From Prochlorococcus sp. AG-402-C22 (GTDB taxonomy: Bacteria; Cyanobacteriota; Cyanobacteriia; PCC-6307; Cyanobiaceae): 34,275 nucleotides of DNA. This document shows, piece by piece, positions 6,289-11,441 of this stretch. The stretch's first letter is position 1, and each line of letters opens with the position of its first letter. Both the position numbers and the translations under genes were made by a program. The stretch spans positions 1-34,275 of the forward strand of contig QCHO01000012.1 of NCBI GenBank assembly GCA_003279535.1, written 5' to 3'. The notes beneath the pieces are model-generated. The model ran no database searches. It worked only from the letters and a program-made list of their open reading frames with translations, and was not told where the DNA came from.

Positions 6289-6408
6289 ATGATTGAAAAA
6301 ATCTCTCTTGCGAATTCTCATTTACCTCAACTTATTGGGTTCGTACTGATGTCAATAGGTTATACATTTGGAAATAAATTCTATCTTCCAGAAATTAAAC
6401 AAAAATAA
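6289..6408 (+). CDS. Small hydrophobic protein (39 aa)
   Basis: The ATG at 6289 opens 39 codons, MIEKISLANSHLPQLIGFVL followed by MSIGYTFGNKFYLPEIKQK. It has one short hydrophobic helix (PQLIGFVLMSIGYTF) with a Pro-rich, basic C-terminus. It is too short for confident prediction, with no family or function assigned. Frame, codon use and the run of same-strand small genes support it. Confidence 0.4.
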   Translation: MIEKISLANSHLPQLIGFVLMSIGYTFGNKFYLPEIKQK

Positions 6409-6730
6409 TCATTCTTTAGTTAATTAATAATATTTTAATTAAATAACATTGAAATATACTCCTATTAAAAACTTTTCAATACTTTCTTTGATTCCATAAA
6501 GACAATTCCCTATTACAACTGACACATAAACGTAACATTAAAGTCTTTTTAAAATGTGATATCCAAATAAAAGGTAAGAATCAATACTAATTATTTTGAA
6601 ATATGTTACATTTGGTAATAATTAAAGTTAAGGTTTCCTCTGTCAATAAATCAGATATAAGGAAATGTTTGATACATAAAAATGTAATTTACTCTTTGGC
6701 TTACTAATTGATCACATATTAAATTTAAAA
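6409..6730. other. Intergenic gap upstream of the Hli gene, nothing clear
   Basis: This is 322 bases of AT-rich sequence with no open frame of interest and no convincing hairpin terminator. It must contain the promoter of the Hli-type gene at 6731. The length leaves room for a small RNA, but I see no conserved structure I could name. Confidence 0.4.
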
Positions 6731-6985
6731 ATGGATGCTCTTACTAGTTTTATAGTTGTTATCATCGCAATTACAATCCAATTCACTCTATACGCGATCA
6801 AAAGGTTACAGGAACCTCTAGAACCAGATTATTTGATAGATAAAAATTCAAAAAAATTCAAAAACTATTTGGGTAAATATTGGAAAAATGCCGAAATAAC
6901 AAATGGTAGATTAGCTATGATTGGTTTTTTTGCTTTAATAGTTAATTACGGCTTTTTTGGGTGGATAATTCCTGGTTTTATTTAA
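6731..6985 (+). CDS. hli: High-light-inducible (Hli/LHC-like) protein with extra N-terminal helix
   Basis: The C-terminal third carries the chlorophyll-binding helix of the Hli/one-helix LHC-like family: AEITNGRLAMIGFFALIVNY (about residues 54-73), where Glu, Asn and Arg of ExxNGR are the expected pigment and salt-bridge residues. Hli proteins bind chlorophyll and carotenoid and protect photosystem assembly intermediates under high light and stress. Unusually, a second hydrophobic stretch lies at the N-terminus (about residues 5-22, TSFIVVIIAITIQFTLYA), so at 84 residues it may span the membrane twice. Most short Hli proteins have one helix. It is transcribed alone after a 320 bp gap. Hli genes are common in Prochlorococcus islands. 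Confidence 0.85.
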   Translation: MDALTSFIVVIIAITIQFTLYAIKRLQEPLEPDYLIDKNSKKFKNYLGKYWKNAEITNGRLAMIGFFALIVNYGFFGWIIPGFI

Positions 6986-7081
6986 GCTATAAATATATTT
7001 AATATTTAAGGAAAAATAAATCTCTCGTACAAAACAAACTCTCCTTTTTTAAAAAAAAATTTTATTATAAATAAAAAACAA

Positions 7082-7279
7082 TTGAGTAATTCTGACTTTG
7101 ATAAAAACGGATTAGACAACTATGGAATGCATTGGCTTCAATATGCTGCTTTTGCTTTCTCTGGTTTTGCTATATTTACGACCTGGGCATTTTTTTATGA
7201 TGAAAGATTCCATAATTTTATAATGAATATTTTTAGGGTTATTAACTGCAGTGGATTTAACTGTAATGGAGCTTTTTAA
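7082..7279 (+). CDS. Small membrane protein (65 aa), TTG start
   Basis: TTG at 7082 starts the frame (MSNSDFDKNGLDNYGMHWL) and no upstream ATG is available in frame. One membrane helix lies at about residues 20-38 (QYAAFAFSGFAIFTTWAFF). It is followed by an amphipathic tail with two cysteines (INCSGFNCNGAF). The NYGMHWL start of the helix resembles DYGMYWL in the protein at 2793-2948. An antisense frame (7112-7303) is judged a shadow. Function unknown. The gene at 7286 begins 6 bp after its stop. Confidence 0.45.
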   Translation: MSNSDFDKNGLDNYGMHWLQYAAFAFSGFAIFTTWAFFYDERFHNFIMNIFRVINCSGFNCNGAF

Positions 7280-7285
7280 AATTTT

Positions 7286-7468
7286 ATGGCCAATCCAGAT
7301 CAAAAAACAATATTAATTGATAATGCTTATGAGGAAATAAAAAATATTTGTATAAATCTTCAAAAAGATACTAATGCCTCGAATTTAGAAGTTAAAAGTT
7401 TACTAAAACTAATTATGAACGAATGGGAAGAAAAGGAAGAACAAAAAACTGGTTTTGGATTCAGGTAA
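7286..7468 (+). CDS. Small soluble protein (60 aa), related to the protein at 5338
   Basis: This is a helical soluble protein. The core YEEIKNICINLQKDTNASNL followed by LLKLIMNEWEEKEE aligns with the protein at 5338-5547 over the YExIK, LQKxT and NEW positions, so duplication within the island is likely. No enzyme motif is visible. It follows the membrane protein at 7082 with a 6 bp gap and is probably translated from the same mRNA. Confidence 0.5.
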   Translation: MANPDQKTILIDNAYEEIKNICINLQKDTNASNLEVKSLLKLIMNEWEEKEEQKTGFGFR

Positions 7469-7567
7469 AATTAGCCACTATCTAGAAGTGCCTGTGGCAT
7501 AAAATTATTTCAATATGAATAGTTTTCTTCTTTAAAAATTTAATATTCATAATTTTACATTTTTTAA

Positions 7568-7611
7568 GAAAGAAATAAAAAGGAATGAATTTCAAATAGA
7601 AGATTCATTCC
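7568..7611 (-). terminator. Rho-independent terminator, minus strand
   Basis: GGAATGAAT (7582-7590) pairs perfectly with ATTCATTCC (7603-7611) around a 12-base loop. On the minus strand the stem is followed by TTTTTATTTCTTTCTT. It marks the 3' end of a minus-strand transcript covering the microgenes at 7638-7863. Confidence 0.75.
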
Positions 7612-7637
7612 GTATTTAGCATTAGTTTTATCTAGAT

Positions 7638-7745
7638 TTAAATTTTATAATCTGACTTCTCTGGTGGACTGTCAATCATTAGATCCCTCCGATTCAACAA
7701 GTTTAACTTACGCCTTAAATATAAAGAAAGTAAATCAGTAAAAAT
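7638..7745 (-). CDS. Possible small protein (35 codons) without ATG/GTG/TTG start
   Basis: A minus-strand frame is open from after a TAA near 7757 down to a TAA at 7638-7640. Read from ATT at 7745 it encodes LLSLYLRRKLNLLNRRDLMI followed by DSPPEKSDYKI, which looks like real protein. TTG codons occur late, and the only ATG (7679) would leave 13 residues, but it is preceded by a good ribosome site (GGAGGG, 5 bases upstream). Either the short peptide is made, or a rare ATT start is used, or this is a decayed gene. A strong terminator follows at 7568-7611, so the region is transcribed on this strand. Confidence 0.3.
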   Translation of the reverse strand: MFTDLLSLYLRRKLNLLNRRDLMIDSPPEKSDYKI

Positions 7746-7757
7746 GCTGATTTTTTA
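7733..7757. terminator. Weak hairpin with T run
   Basis: AAATCAG and CTGATTT form a 7-bp stem around TAAAAATG. On the plus strand it is followed by TTTATTTT, which could stop readthrough from 7082-7468. On the minus strand the T run is less regular. It lies between two minus-strand microgenes. Confidence 0.4.
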
Positions 7758-7761
7758 TTTT

Positions 7762-7863
7762 CTAAAATGTTTGGATTAAAGAAGCCAATTCTGGTGCATC
7801 TAATAAAAGTGCAAAAAATGTAAGTACAACTAATAAAAATATTGAGAAGTAAAATTGAATCAT
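7762..7863 (-). CDS. Membrane microprotein (33 aa)
   Basis: The ATG at 7863 opens 33 codons: MIQFYFSIFLLVVLTFFALL followed by LDAPELASLIQTF. It is a single hydrophobic helix with a short acidic tail, the layout of many single-helix thylakoid subunits. No named subunit is recognised. A hairpin with T run lies directly upstream on the same strand, so it may be read by passage through that terminator or from its own promoter. Confidence 0.45.
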   Translation of the reverse strand: MIQFYFSIFLLVVLTFFALLLDAPELASLIQTF

Positions 7864-7898
7864 AAAAACAACTTACTTAAAAAGATTTTTTTAAGTTG
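7863..7898 (-). terminator. Terminator of the first DUF1651 cassette
   Basis: On the minus strand CAACTT (7898-7893) pairs with AAGTTG (7874-7869), with additional A/T pairs inside, followed by TTTTT (7868-7864). It lies about 65 bp after the stop of the gene at 7964-8197. Its T run touches the ATG of the 33-codon microgene. Confidence 0.55.
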
Positions 7899-7963
7899 TA
7901 TAAAATAATGCTTTGTTTACACAATTAAATATCTCTACCTAGAAAAGTTTAATTAGAAAATAA

Positions 7964-8197
7964 TTAAGATGCTTCAGGAGAAAATATCGTTCTATTTTTT
8001 TGCCAATACTCACAACCTTTAAGTAAATGATCGCCCTGCGGTATACGTTTTTCGTATCTTGGACAGATCAAAACAGTAGCAAAAGTTTCTGTAGTGCTGT
8101 AGCGAAATTGATTGCAAGTAATACAAATCTTTGTTCGTTTTCGTTTTAGGGTAGATTCTTTTAGATATTCCCATTTTGACGGATTTACCTTGATCAT
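7964..8197 (-). CDS. Small Cys-rich, probably zinc-binding protein
   Basis: This is a 77-residue basic protein with a Lys/Arg-rich N-terminus (SKWEYLKESTLKRKRTK) followed by four cysteines: CITC (about residues 25-28), then C in LICPRYEKRIPQG and C in LLKGCEYW. A CxxC pair plus two spaced cysteines would suit one zinc site. The HLLKGCEYWQKN segment resembles a family of small cyanobacterial proteins of unknown role. It starts 2 bp after the stop of the DUF1651 gene at 8200-8490 and is clearly co-transcribed with it. A second overlapping frame (8019-8222) is rejected. The binding partner, DNA or protein, is unknown. Confidence 0.6.
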   Translation of the reverse strand: MIKVNPSKWEYLKESTLKRKRTKICITCNQFRYSTTETFATVLICPRYEKRIPQGDHLLKGCEYWQKNRTIFSPEAS

Positions 8198-8199
8198 GA

Positions 8200-8490
8200 T
8201 TACTGAAATTTATTAGTAACAATTTGCCAACCTCCTGAAATTAATTCATTCCAGGTTTCACAAGCACACTCAATAGGATGAAGTCTTGTATTTTTAATTT
8301 GGGCTGGTTCACCTAATTCATTTGCATAGAAAAGGTGAGTATATACTTTTAAGTTATTAGATACAGATTTCTTATAACTCTCAAAATAAATTAATAAACC
8401 ACTTTTTTGGTTAAACAACCAGCCAGTTGGGGGGTCAATAAGGCTGCCACGATAAAAATTAGTCCGAACATTAGCGACTCCTGAAGTCAT
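8200..8490 (-). CDS. DUF1651 family protein, copy A
   Basis: This is a 96-residue soluble protein with the layout of DUF1651, a family largely confined to marine picocyanobacteria: an N-terminal WTNF-like start (here VRTNFYRG), PPTGWLFN, a strand on LLIYF, then FYANELGEPAQIKNTRLH and a terminal helix ending SGGWQIV. It matches copy B at 10779-11078 along its length (TNF, P-x-GWL, YAN-x-LGEP, IK, W, GW). Function is unknown. It is read from a strong sigma-70-type promoter with a LexA-box-like palindrome overlapping the likely transcription start. It heads a two-gene cassette with the Cys-rich protein at 7964. Confidence 0.75.
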   Translation of the reverse strand: MTSGVANVRTNFYRGSLIDPPTGWLFNQKSGLLIYFESYKKSVSNNLKVYTHLFYANELGEPAQIKNTRLHPIECACETWNELISGGWQIVTNKFQ

Positions 8491-8496
8491 GAAGAT

Positions 8497-8510
8497 AATA
8501 CAGTTGTACT
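8497..8510 (-). promoter_or_regulatory. LexA-box-like palindrome, cassette A
   Basis: On the minus strand the 14-mer AGTACAACTGTATT fits the cyanobacterial LexA consensus RGTACNNNDGTWCB at every defined position but one (T for C at position 13). It lies immediately downstream of the -10 box, where a repressor would block initiation. The same box with the same mismatch occurs at 11087-11100. Confidence 0.5.
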
Positions 8511-8513
8511 ATT

Positions 8514-8542
8514 AATATAAATGTACTACTCATAGACGTCAA
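8514..8542 (-). promoter_or_regulatory. Sigma-70-type promoter of DUF1651 cassette A
   Basis: The -35 is TTGACG (8542-8537) and the -10 is TATATT (8519-8514), with a 17-base spacer, reading leftward. Both hexamers are identical to those of the promoter at 11104-11133. Confidence 0.65.
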
Positions 8543-8679
8543 GTATTCCTCTAGGTAATTATTTAAATACGAAAATTACTTTTCAGAAATAAACAACTTT
8601 AAATTTCTTATTTGGTAATAGCGAATACAAGTAAGTCCTTCAATGGGAAAATATCATTAAAGAACAATTCAAAAATAAA

Positions 8680-8907
8680 ATGTATCGAAATCCCTTCTAT
8701 TTAGGATGGAATAAAGGTTGGTCTTTTCTATTCTTTTTAGAAGGTGGCGTAGCAAAAATAGAAGCAAAAGGTTTTGGTATATCTATTACAACAAAAGTGA
8801 AAAAGGGGGAATCACCCTTAGAATCTGCAGATAGATTAGTTTTTAAAGAACAAAGGATAAGAAAATCAAGATATTATTCTTGGATTAGATCCATTAATGA
8901 AAAATAA
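8680..8907 (+). CDS. Hypothetical protein (75 aa)
   Basis: This is a basic protein beginning MYRNPFYLGWNKGWSFLFFL. An N-terminal hydrophobic/aromatic stretch (SFLFFLEGGVAKIEA) leads into an alternating-residue strand region (FGISITTKVKKGESP) and a basic helix (RLVFKEQRIRKSRYYSWI). A single membrane contact is possible but the hydrophobic run is short. The family is not recognised. It is divergent from DUF1651 cassette A, with about 190 bp between them. Confidence 0.45.
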   Translation: MYRNPFYLGWNKGWSFLFFLEGGVAKIEAKGFGISITTKVKKGESPLESADRLVFKEQRIRKSRYYSWIRSINEK

Positions 8908-8984
8908 TAAATTAAGGTAGTCCTTAAATTATTAAAGTAATTTGTTGCAAATCAATTTAGAATAAAGTTAATTATTTATTTTCT

Positions 8985-9242
8985 GTGTCCAATAAATTTT
9001 ATGAATGGTGGAAAAACCATAGAAAAGTTGTAGCCTATGGGGCTTTTATCATCTTATTTGGTTTTTATTTATCTCCTGTTGTCAAAGAAGCAAAGTATAA
9101 AAACCAATGCATTAAGTACTCTACTAAAGGAGCATTAACTAAATTTAATAAAGACGATATTGGAGAAACTTTATTAGAAGAAACAGGTTTGAACATTGAT
9201 GAACTAGCAAAGATTGAAGGTTATAAGAATTGCATTAATTAA
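8985..9242 (+). CDS. Single-pass membrane protein with Cys tail (85 aa), GTG start
   Basis: The GTG at 8985 starts a frame with a Trp/Lys-rich N-terminus (SNKFYEWWKNHRKVV), one membrane helix at about residues 17-33 (AYGAFIILFGFYLSPVV) and an acidic tail with two cysteines (NQCIKY ... YKNCIN). By the positive-inside rule the tail would lie outside the cytoplasm, where the cysteines could pair. This topology resembles the protein at 1330-1566. Function unknown. It is the likely first gene of a plus-strand run leading to the ligase-like gene. Confidence 0.5.
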   Translation: MSNKFYEWWKNHRKVVAYGAFIILFGFYLSPVVKEAKYKNQCIKYSTKGALTKFNKDDIGETLLEETGLNIDELAKIEGYKNCIN

Positions 9243-9272
9243 ATAGTTTGCACAAATTACGATGAGTTTTAA

Positions 9273-9479
9273 ATGATAAAAGGTGTGCTTAAACTAATTT
9301 TGTTAATATTATTATTTGGATTTATATCAATAAGTCCAAAAGCAAGATATGTGGTTGGCATATCTCTAAAACAAATTTCTTCATTTCTTTTATGGACTGT
9401 TAAATATGAAGATAGAGAAAAATGGATTATAGATAAACCAAGTTGGATACCAAGCCAAAGACTTAAGCCATCGTATTAA
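9273..9479 (+). CDS. Membrane-anchored small protein (68 aa)
   Basis: The N-terminus carries a hydrophobic helix (about residues 4-21, GVLKLILLILLFGFISIS) followed by basic and aromatic sequence (VKYEDREKWIIDKPSWIPSQ) and the ending RLKPSY. It is probably an uncleaved anchor with a short cytoplasmic or peripheral tail. The family is not recognised. Its stop TAA abuts the ATG of the ligase-like gene at 9480 with no gap, so translation of the two is likely coupled. Confidence 0.5.
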   Translation: MIKGVLKLILLILLFGFISISPKARYVVGISLKQISSFLLWTVKYEDREKWIIDKPSWIPSQRLKPSY

Positions 9480-10229
9480 ATGAAGACTTATTTAGAAGAA
9501 AGAATTGAATGGTATGACGATAATTATAGAAATGGTAATGCTTTAATTTCTGATAAGCAGTTTGACCAACTTGAAAAGAACTTATTAAGAACAAACCCTA
9601 ATTGTGATTACTTTAAAAAGAAAAATAAACTAGTTTTGCCCTCCTTAGAGAAGGATTCAATAGATGAATTTTTGAAAGGATTATTACCAGATACCAAATT
9701 ATTAATTGAGCCTAAAATTGATGGATGTGCTGTTGCTTTGCAATATAGAGAAGGAACCTTGGAAAAAGCAATTTCAAGAAACGGAACTGACGTCACTAGT
9801 AAACTAATAAAAGTACGAGACATTCCAAAGCATTTTCCCTTACGAGGAGTTCTTCAAGTGAGGGGTGAATTATACTCACCCAGCCAAACTCCAAATATCT
9901 CTCAAAGAATCGCCTCTGGATTTCTGCGAGCAAAAGAAGGATTTTCTGAAAGTCTTAGCTTCTGCGCATTTCAAATACTTAATTCAAAACTTAACCAATA
10001 TGAGTCCAAAAAGAGTCTTTCTAAGCTAGGCTTCAAGACCCCTGAGGATATTTCGTGCAACTTTACTAGCCAAGTTCAAGTATTAAGAAAACATTGGCTG
10101 GAAGGGAAGCTTTTTAGGAACTATCCAACAGATGGAATAGTAGTAAAGATAAATTCTAGAAAATTACAATTAATTAGAGAAAAATCAAATTTAGATTATC
10201 CTTATTGGCAAGTTGCAATAAAACATTAA
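9480..10229 (+). CDS. NAD+-dependent DNA ligase-like protein: NMN-binding and adenylation domains only
   Basis: This is a 249-residue protein matching the N-terminal third of bacterial LigA (about 670 residues). Residues 1-45 fit domain Ia, which binds the nicotinamide part of NAD+ (ISDKQFDQLEKNLL, with Phe where LigA usually has Tyr). The nucleotidyltransferase core follows: KIDG (about residues 79-82, with the AMP-accepting Lys), SRNGTDVT, RGELY, TDGIVVKIN, and PYWQVAIKH at the very end (the PxWxxAxK motif). The OB fold, zinc finger, HhH and BRCT domains are absent, not merely broken: the stop comes right after the last adenylation motif. It can plausibly self-adenylate but should not seal nicks alone. 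Coupled to the membrane gene upstream and overlapping the microgene downstream. Confidence 0.85.
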   Translation: MKTYLEERIEWYDDNYRNGNALISDKQFDQLEKNLLRTNPNCDYFKKKNKLVLPSLEKDSIDEFLKGLLPDTKLLIEPKIDGCAVALQYREGTLEKAISRNGTDVTSKLIKVRDIPKHFPLRGVLQVRGELYSPSQTPNISQRIASGFLRAKEGFSESLSFCAFQILNSKLNQYESKKSLSKLGFKTPEDISCNFTSQVQVLRKHWLEGKLFRNYPTDGIVVKINSRKLQLIREKSNLDYPYWQVAIKH

Positions 10230-10342
10230 TGGAATTAATACACCAAGTTTTTCCTTCTTGGCATATTTACTTGGATATGTTTCTGGTTGGTTTTGGAACC
10301 TACTGTTTTCTAAGGATTAAGAAAAAAATAAAAACCAAATGA
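10229..10342 (+). CDS. Membrane microprotein (37 aa)
   Basis: The ATG at 10229 shares its A with the TAA of the ligase-like gene. The 37 codons encode MELIHQVFPSWHIYLDMFLV then GFGTYCFLRIKKKIKTK: one membrane helix with a strongly basic, presumably cytoplasmic tail. The overlap shows it belongs to the same operon as the ligase-like protein. The family is not recognised. Confidence 0.5.
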   Translation: MELIHQVFPSWHIYLDMFLVGFGTYCFLRIKKKIKTK

Positions 10343-10493
10343 ATAATTCTTAAATAAAGAATGAGATTCCAGCGACGATAGACTTAAAGTTTTGATAAAA
10401 AATTATTCTTTTAAGGAAAATATAAACAAAATATTAAATCCTTTTTTTGAATTCAAAAATCGCCACATATTATATAATTCCATAAATAGAATT

Positions 10494-10529
10494 CTTAAAT
10501 CATCCATGGTCATTAAGCATGGATTTAAG
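10494..10529. repeat. Imperfect inverted repeat
   Basis: CTTAAATC-AT-CCATG (10494-10508) pairs with CATGGATTTAAG (10518-10529), a 12-13 bp stem with a 2-base bulge and 9-base loop. It overlaps the stop of the minus-strand gene at 10500. No T run follows on either strand, so it is not a standard terminator. It may stabilise the 3' end of the mRNA. Confidence 0.4.
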
Positions 10530-10658
10530 TTGTTCGCTATCTAGTTGCTCGAGATAATTTCTCATTGCCAACCAAGATCTTCTACTTTCTAACTTTCCGC
10601 TTCGTTTAAATAAATTTGCGGAAACTTGATCTATCAATTCTTTATGTGTCATATTCAT
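10500..10658 (-). CDS. Small helical basic protein (52 aa)
   Basis: The ATG at 10658 (alternative 10652) opens 52 codons: MNMTHKELIDQVSANLFKRS, GKLESRRSWLAMRNYLEQLD and a short end MLNDHG. It is all-helical, soluble and basic, with a helix-turn-helix-like spacing that is not strong enough for a family call. It overlaps the end of the 46-aa gene at 10642-10782 and is the third gene of the DUF1651 copy B cassette. Function unknown. Confidence 0.5.
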   Translation of the reverse strand: MNMTHKELIDQVSANLFKRSGKLESRRSWLAMRNYLEQLDSEQLKSMLNDHG

Positions 10659-10782
10659 ATTCTTCATCTAGTTCAATTACAACACCATTAAAAAATTCTG
10701 CTAATAATTTTGATGGGTCTTGTATAGATATCTTTTTATCTACTTTTGATAATTTCTTTTTGATTGGATTTAAGTTAGTCAT
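10642..10782 (-). CDS. Small protein (46 aa) coupled to DUF1651 copy B
   Basis: The ATG at 10782 overlaps the TGA of the DUF1651 gene (ATGA). The product has a basic N-terminal half (MTNLNPIKKKLSKVDKKI) and a hydrophobic, then acidic C-terminal half (LLAEFFNGVVIELDEEYEYD). The opposite charges at the two ends are its most distinctive trait. No family is recognised. It sits between DUF1651 copy B and the 52-aa gene in a chain of overlapping frames. Confidence 0.5.
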   Translation of the reverse strand: MTNLNPIKKKLSKVDKKISIQDPSKLLAEFFNGVVIELDEEYEYDT

Positions 10783-11078
10783 ACTGATTCAGGTAATTCA
10801 AGTTCTTCAAAAGTCCAGCCTTCTAATTGAAGGTCATGCCATTTATCCCAAGCATTATCCAAATACATTTGAGTTGATGATTTAATTGCCATTGGCTCAC
10901 CAAGATCATTTGCATAATATGTATGAGCAAAAATCCTCATACTATTTCTTGTAGATTTTTTATTCCTTGTAAATAAAATTAATCTGCTGCGGTCTGGGCT
11001 AAGCAACCAACCACTTGGGGTCTCATTACGATAACCGTAAGAAAAATTAGTCCAAACATTAGCCCCTCCTAAAGTCAT
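10779..11078 (-). CDS. DUF1651 family protein, copy B
   Basis: This is a 99-residue soluble protein showing the DUF1651 features more clearly than copy A: VWTNFSYG, TPSGWLLS, the strand LILFTRN, YANDLGEPMAIKSS, then the W-rich helix DNAWDKWHDLQLEGW. The molecular role of the family is not known. It is read from the same type of promoter as copy A, with the same LexA-box-like operator, and heads a three-gene overlapping cassette (10500-11078). Shared promoter and protein sequence indicate duplication of a regulated unit whose downstream partners then differed. Confidence 0.8.
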   Translation of the reverse strand: MTLGGANVWTNFSYGYRNETPSGWLLSPDRSRLILFTRNKKSTRNSMRIFAHTYYANDLGEPMAIKSSTQMYLDNAWDKWHDLQLEGWTFEELELPESV

Positions 11079-11086
11079 TACTTAGT

Positions 11087-11100
11087 AATACATGTGTACT
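11087..11100 (-). promoter_or_regulatory. LexA-box-like palindrome, cassette B
   Basis: On the minus strand the 14-mer AGTACACATGTATT matches the cyanobacterial LexA consensus RGTACNNNDGTWCB except at position 13, the same exception as at 8497-8510. It begins directly after the TATATT -10 box region. Confidence 0.5.
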
Positions 11101-11103
11101 ATT

Positions 11104-11133
11104 AATATAAGTGCATTAGAAATAGATCGTCAA
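11104..11133 (-). promoter_or_regulatory. Sigma-70-type promoter of DUF1651 cassette B
   Basis: The -35 is TTGACG (11133-11128) and the -10 is TATATT (11109-11104), with an 18-base spacer, reading leftward. It is identical in both hexamers to the promoter at 8514-8542. Confidence 0.65.
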
Positions 11134-11190
11134 GTATTTTGGTAAACAAATTATTTTCACTGATAGAGAATAAAAACAGTCCGGCTATTA

Positions 11191-11242
11191 CTAAAAAATA
11201 AAAAGCCTCCAAGAACTCAGTCGTTACAACTGTTCTTAGAGG
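11191..11242 (-). terminator. Strong rho-independent terminator after 6S RNA
   Basis: Read on the minus strand, CCTC-T-AAGAAC (11242-11232) pairs with GTTCTT-G-GAGG (11216-11206), with AGT/ACT pairs further inside, followed by CTTTTTATTTTTT. It ends the purK-6S RNA transcript. Confidence 0.85.
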
Positions 11243-11425
11243 TATACCGGATCCCCGTCAGTTCTCTGCTGCATCGACCTGGAAATGCCAGAAGAGGATT
11301 CAAAGTGGGCTTTCGTTTCCGATTACAAGATCGGTTTACTACCGCATCACGACAGTCTCCTCATGTCGAAAGAGAGTCAGATCAGAGCACATAAAGAAGA
11401 ACTTAACCAAAGACCCAGTGCCTTA
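11240..11425 (-). ncRNA. ssrS: 6S RNA (cyanobacterial, downstream of purK)
   Basis: This 185-base region is clearly richer in G and C than its surroundings, lies right after purK on the same strand, and ends at a strong terminator. In cyanobacteria 6S RNA is characteristically next to purK. The fold fits: a long rod closed by CGAC/GTCG (11365-11368 with 11275-11278) and TCCTC/GAGGA (11358-11362 with 11294-11298), a terminal hairpin CCGAT-CTTGTA-ATCGG (11334-11319), and a small hairpin CTGG-CATTT-CCAG (11291-11279) on the 3' side of the central bubble. 6S RNA mimics an open promoter and sequesters RNA polymerase. SRP RNA, tmRNA and RNase P RNA signatures are absent. Exact ends are estimated. 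Confidence 0.75.
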
Positions 11426-11441
11426 ACTCTAACTTATTTTT

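Noticed and set aside
7112-7303. 63-codon minus-strand frame
   Set aside because: It is antisense to the small membrane protein at 7082-7279, lacks plausible structure, and overlaps the next plus-strand gene.
8019-8222. 67-codon minus-strand frame
   Set aside because: It overlaps the Cys-rich gene in another frame. The frame at 7964-8197 has ordered cysteines and the correct distance from DUF1651.
9480-10229. Frameshifted full-length ligA
   Set aside because: No OB-fold, zinc-finger, HhH or BRCT sequence follows in any frame. The next gene starts on the stop codon, so it is a complete short gene.
10616-10885. 89-codon plus-strand frame
   Set aside because: It is antisense to three overlapping minus-strand genes, with a Ser/Ile-rich low-complexity product.
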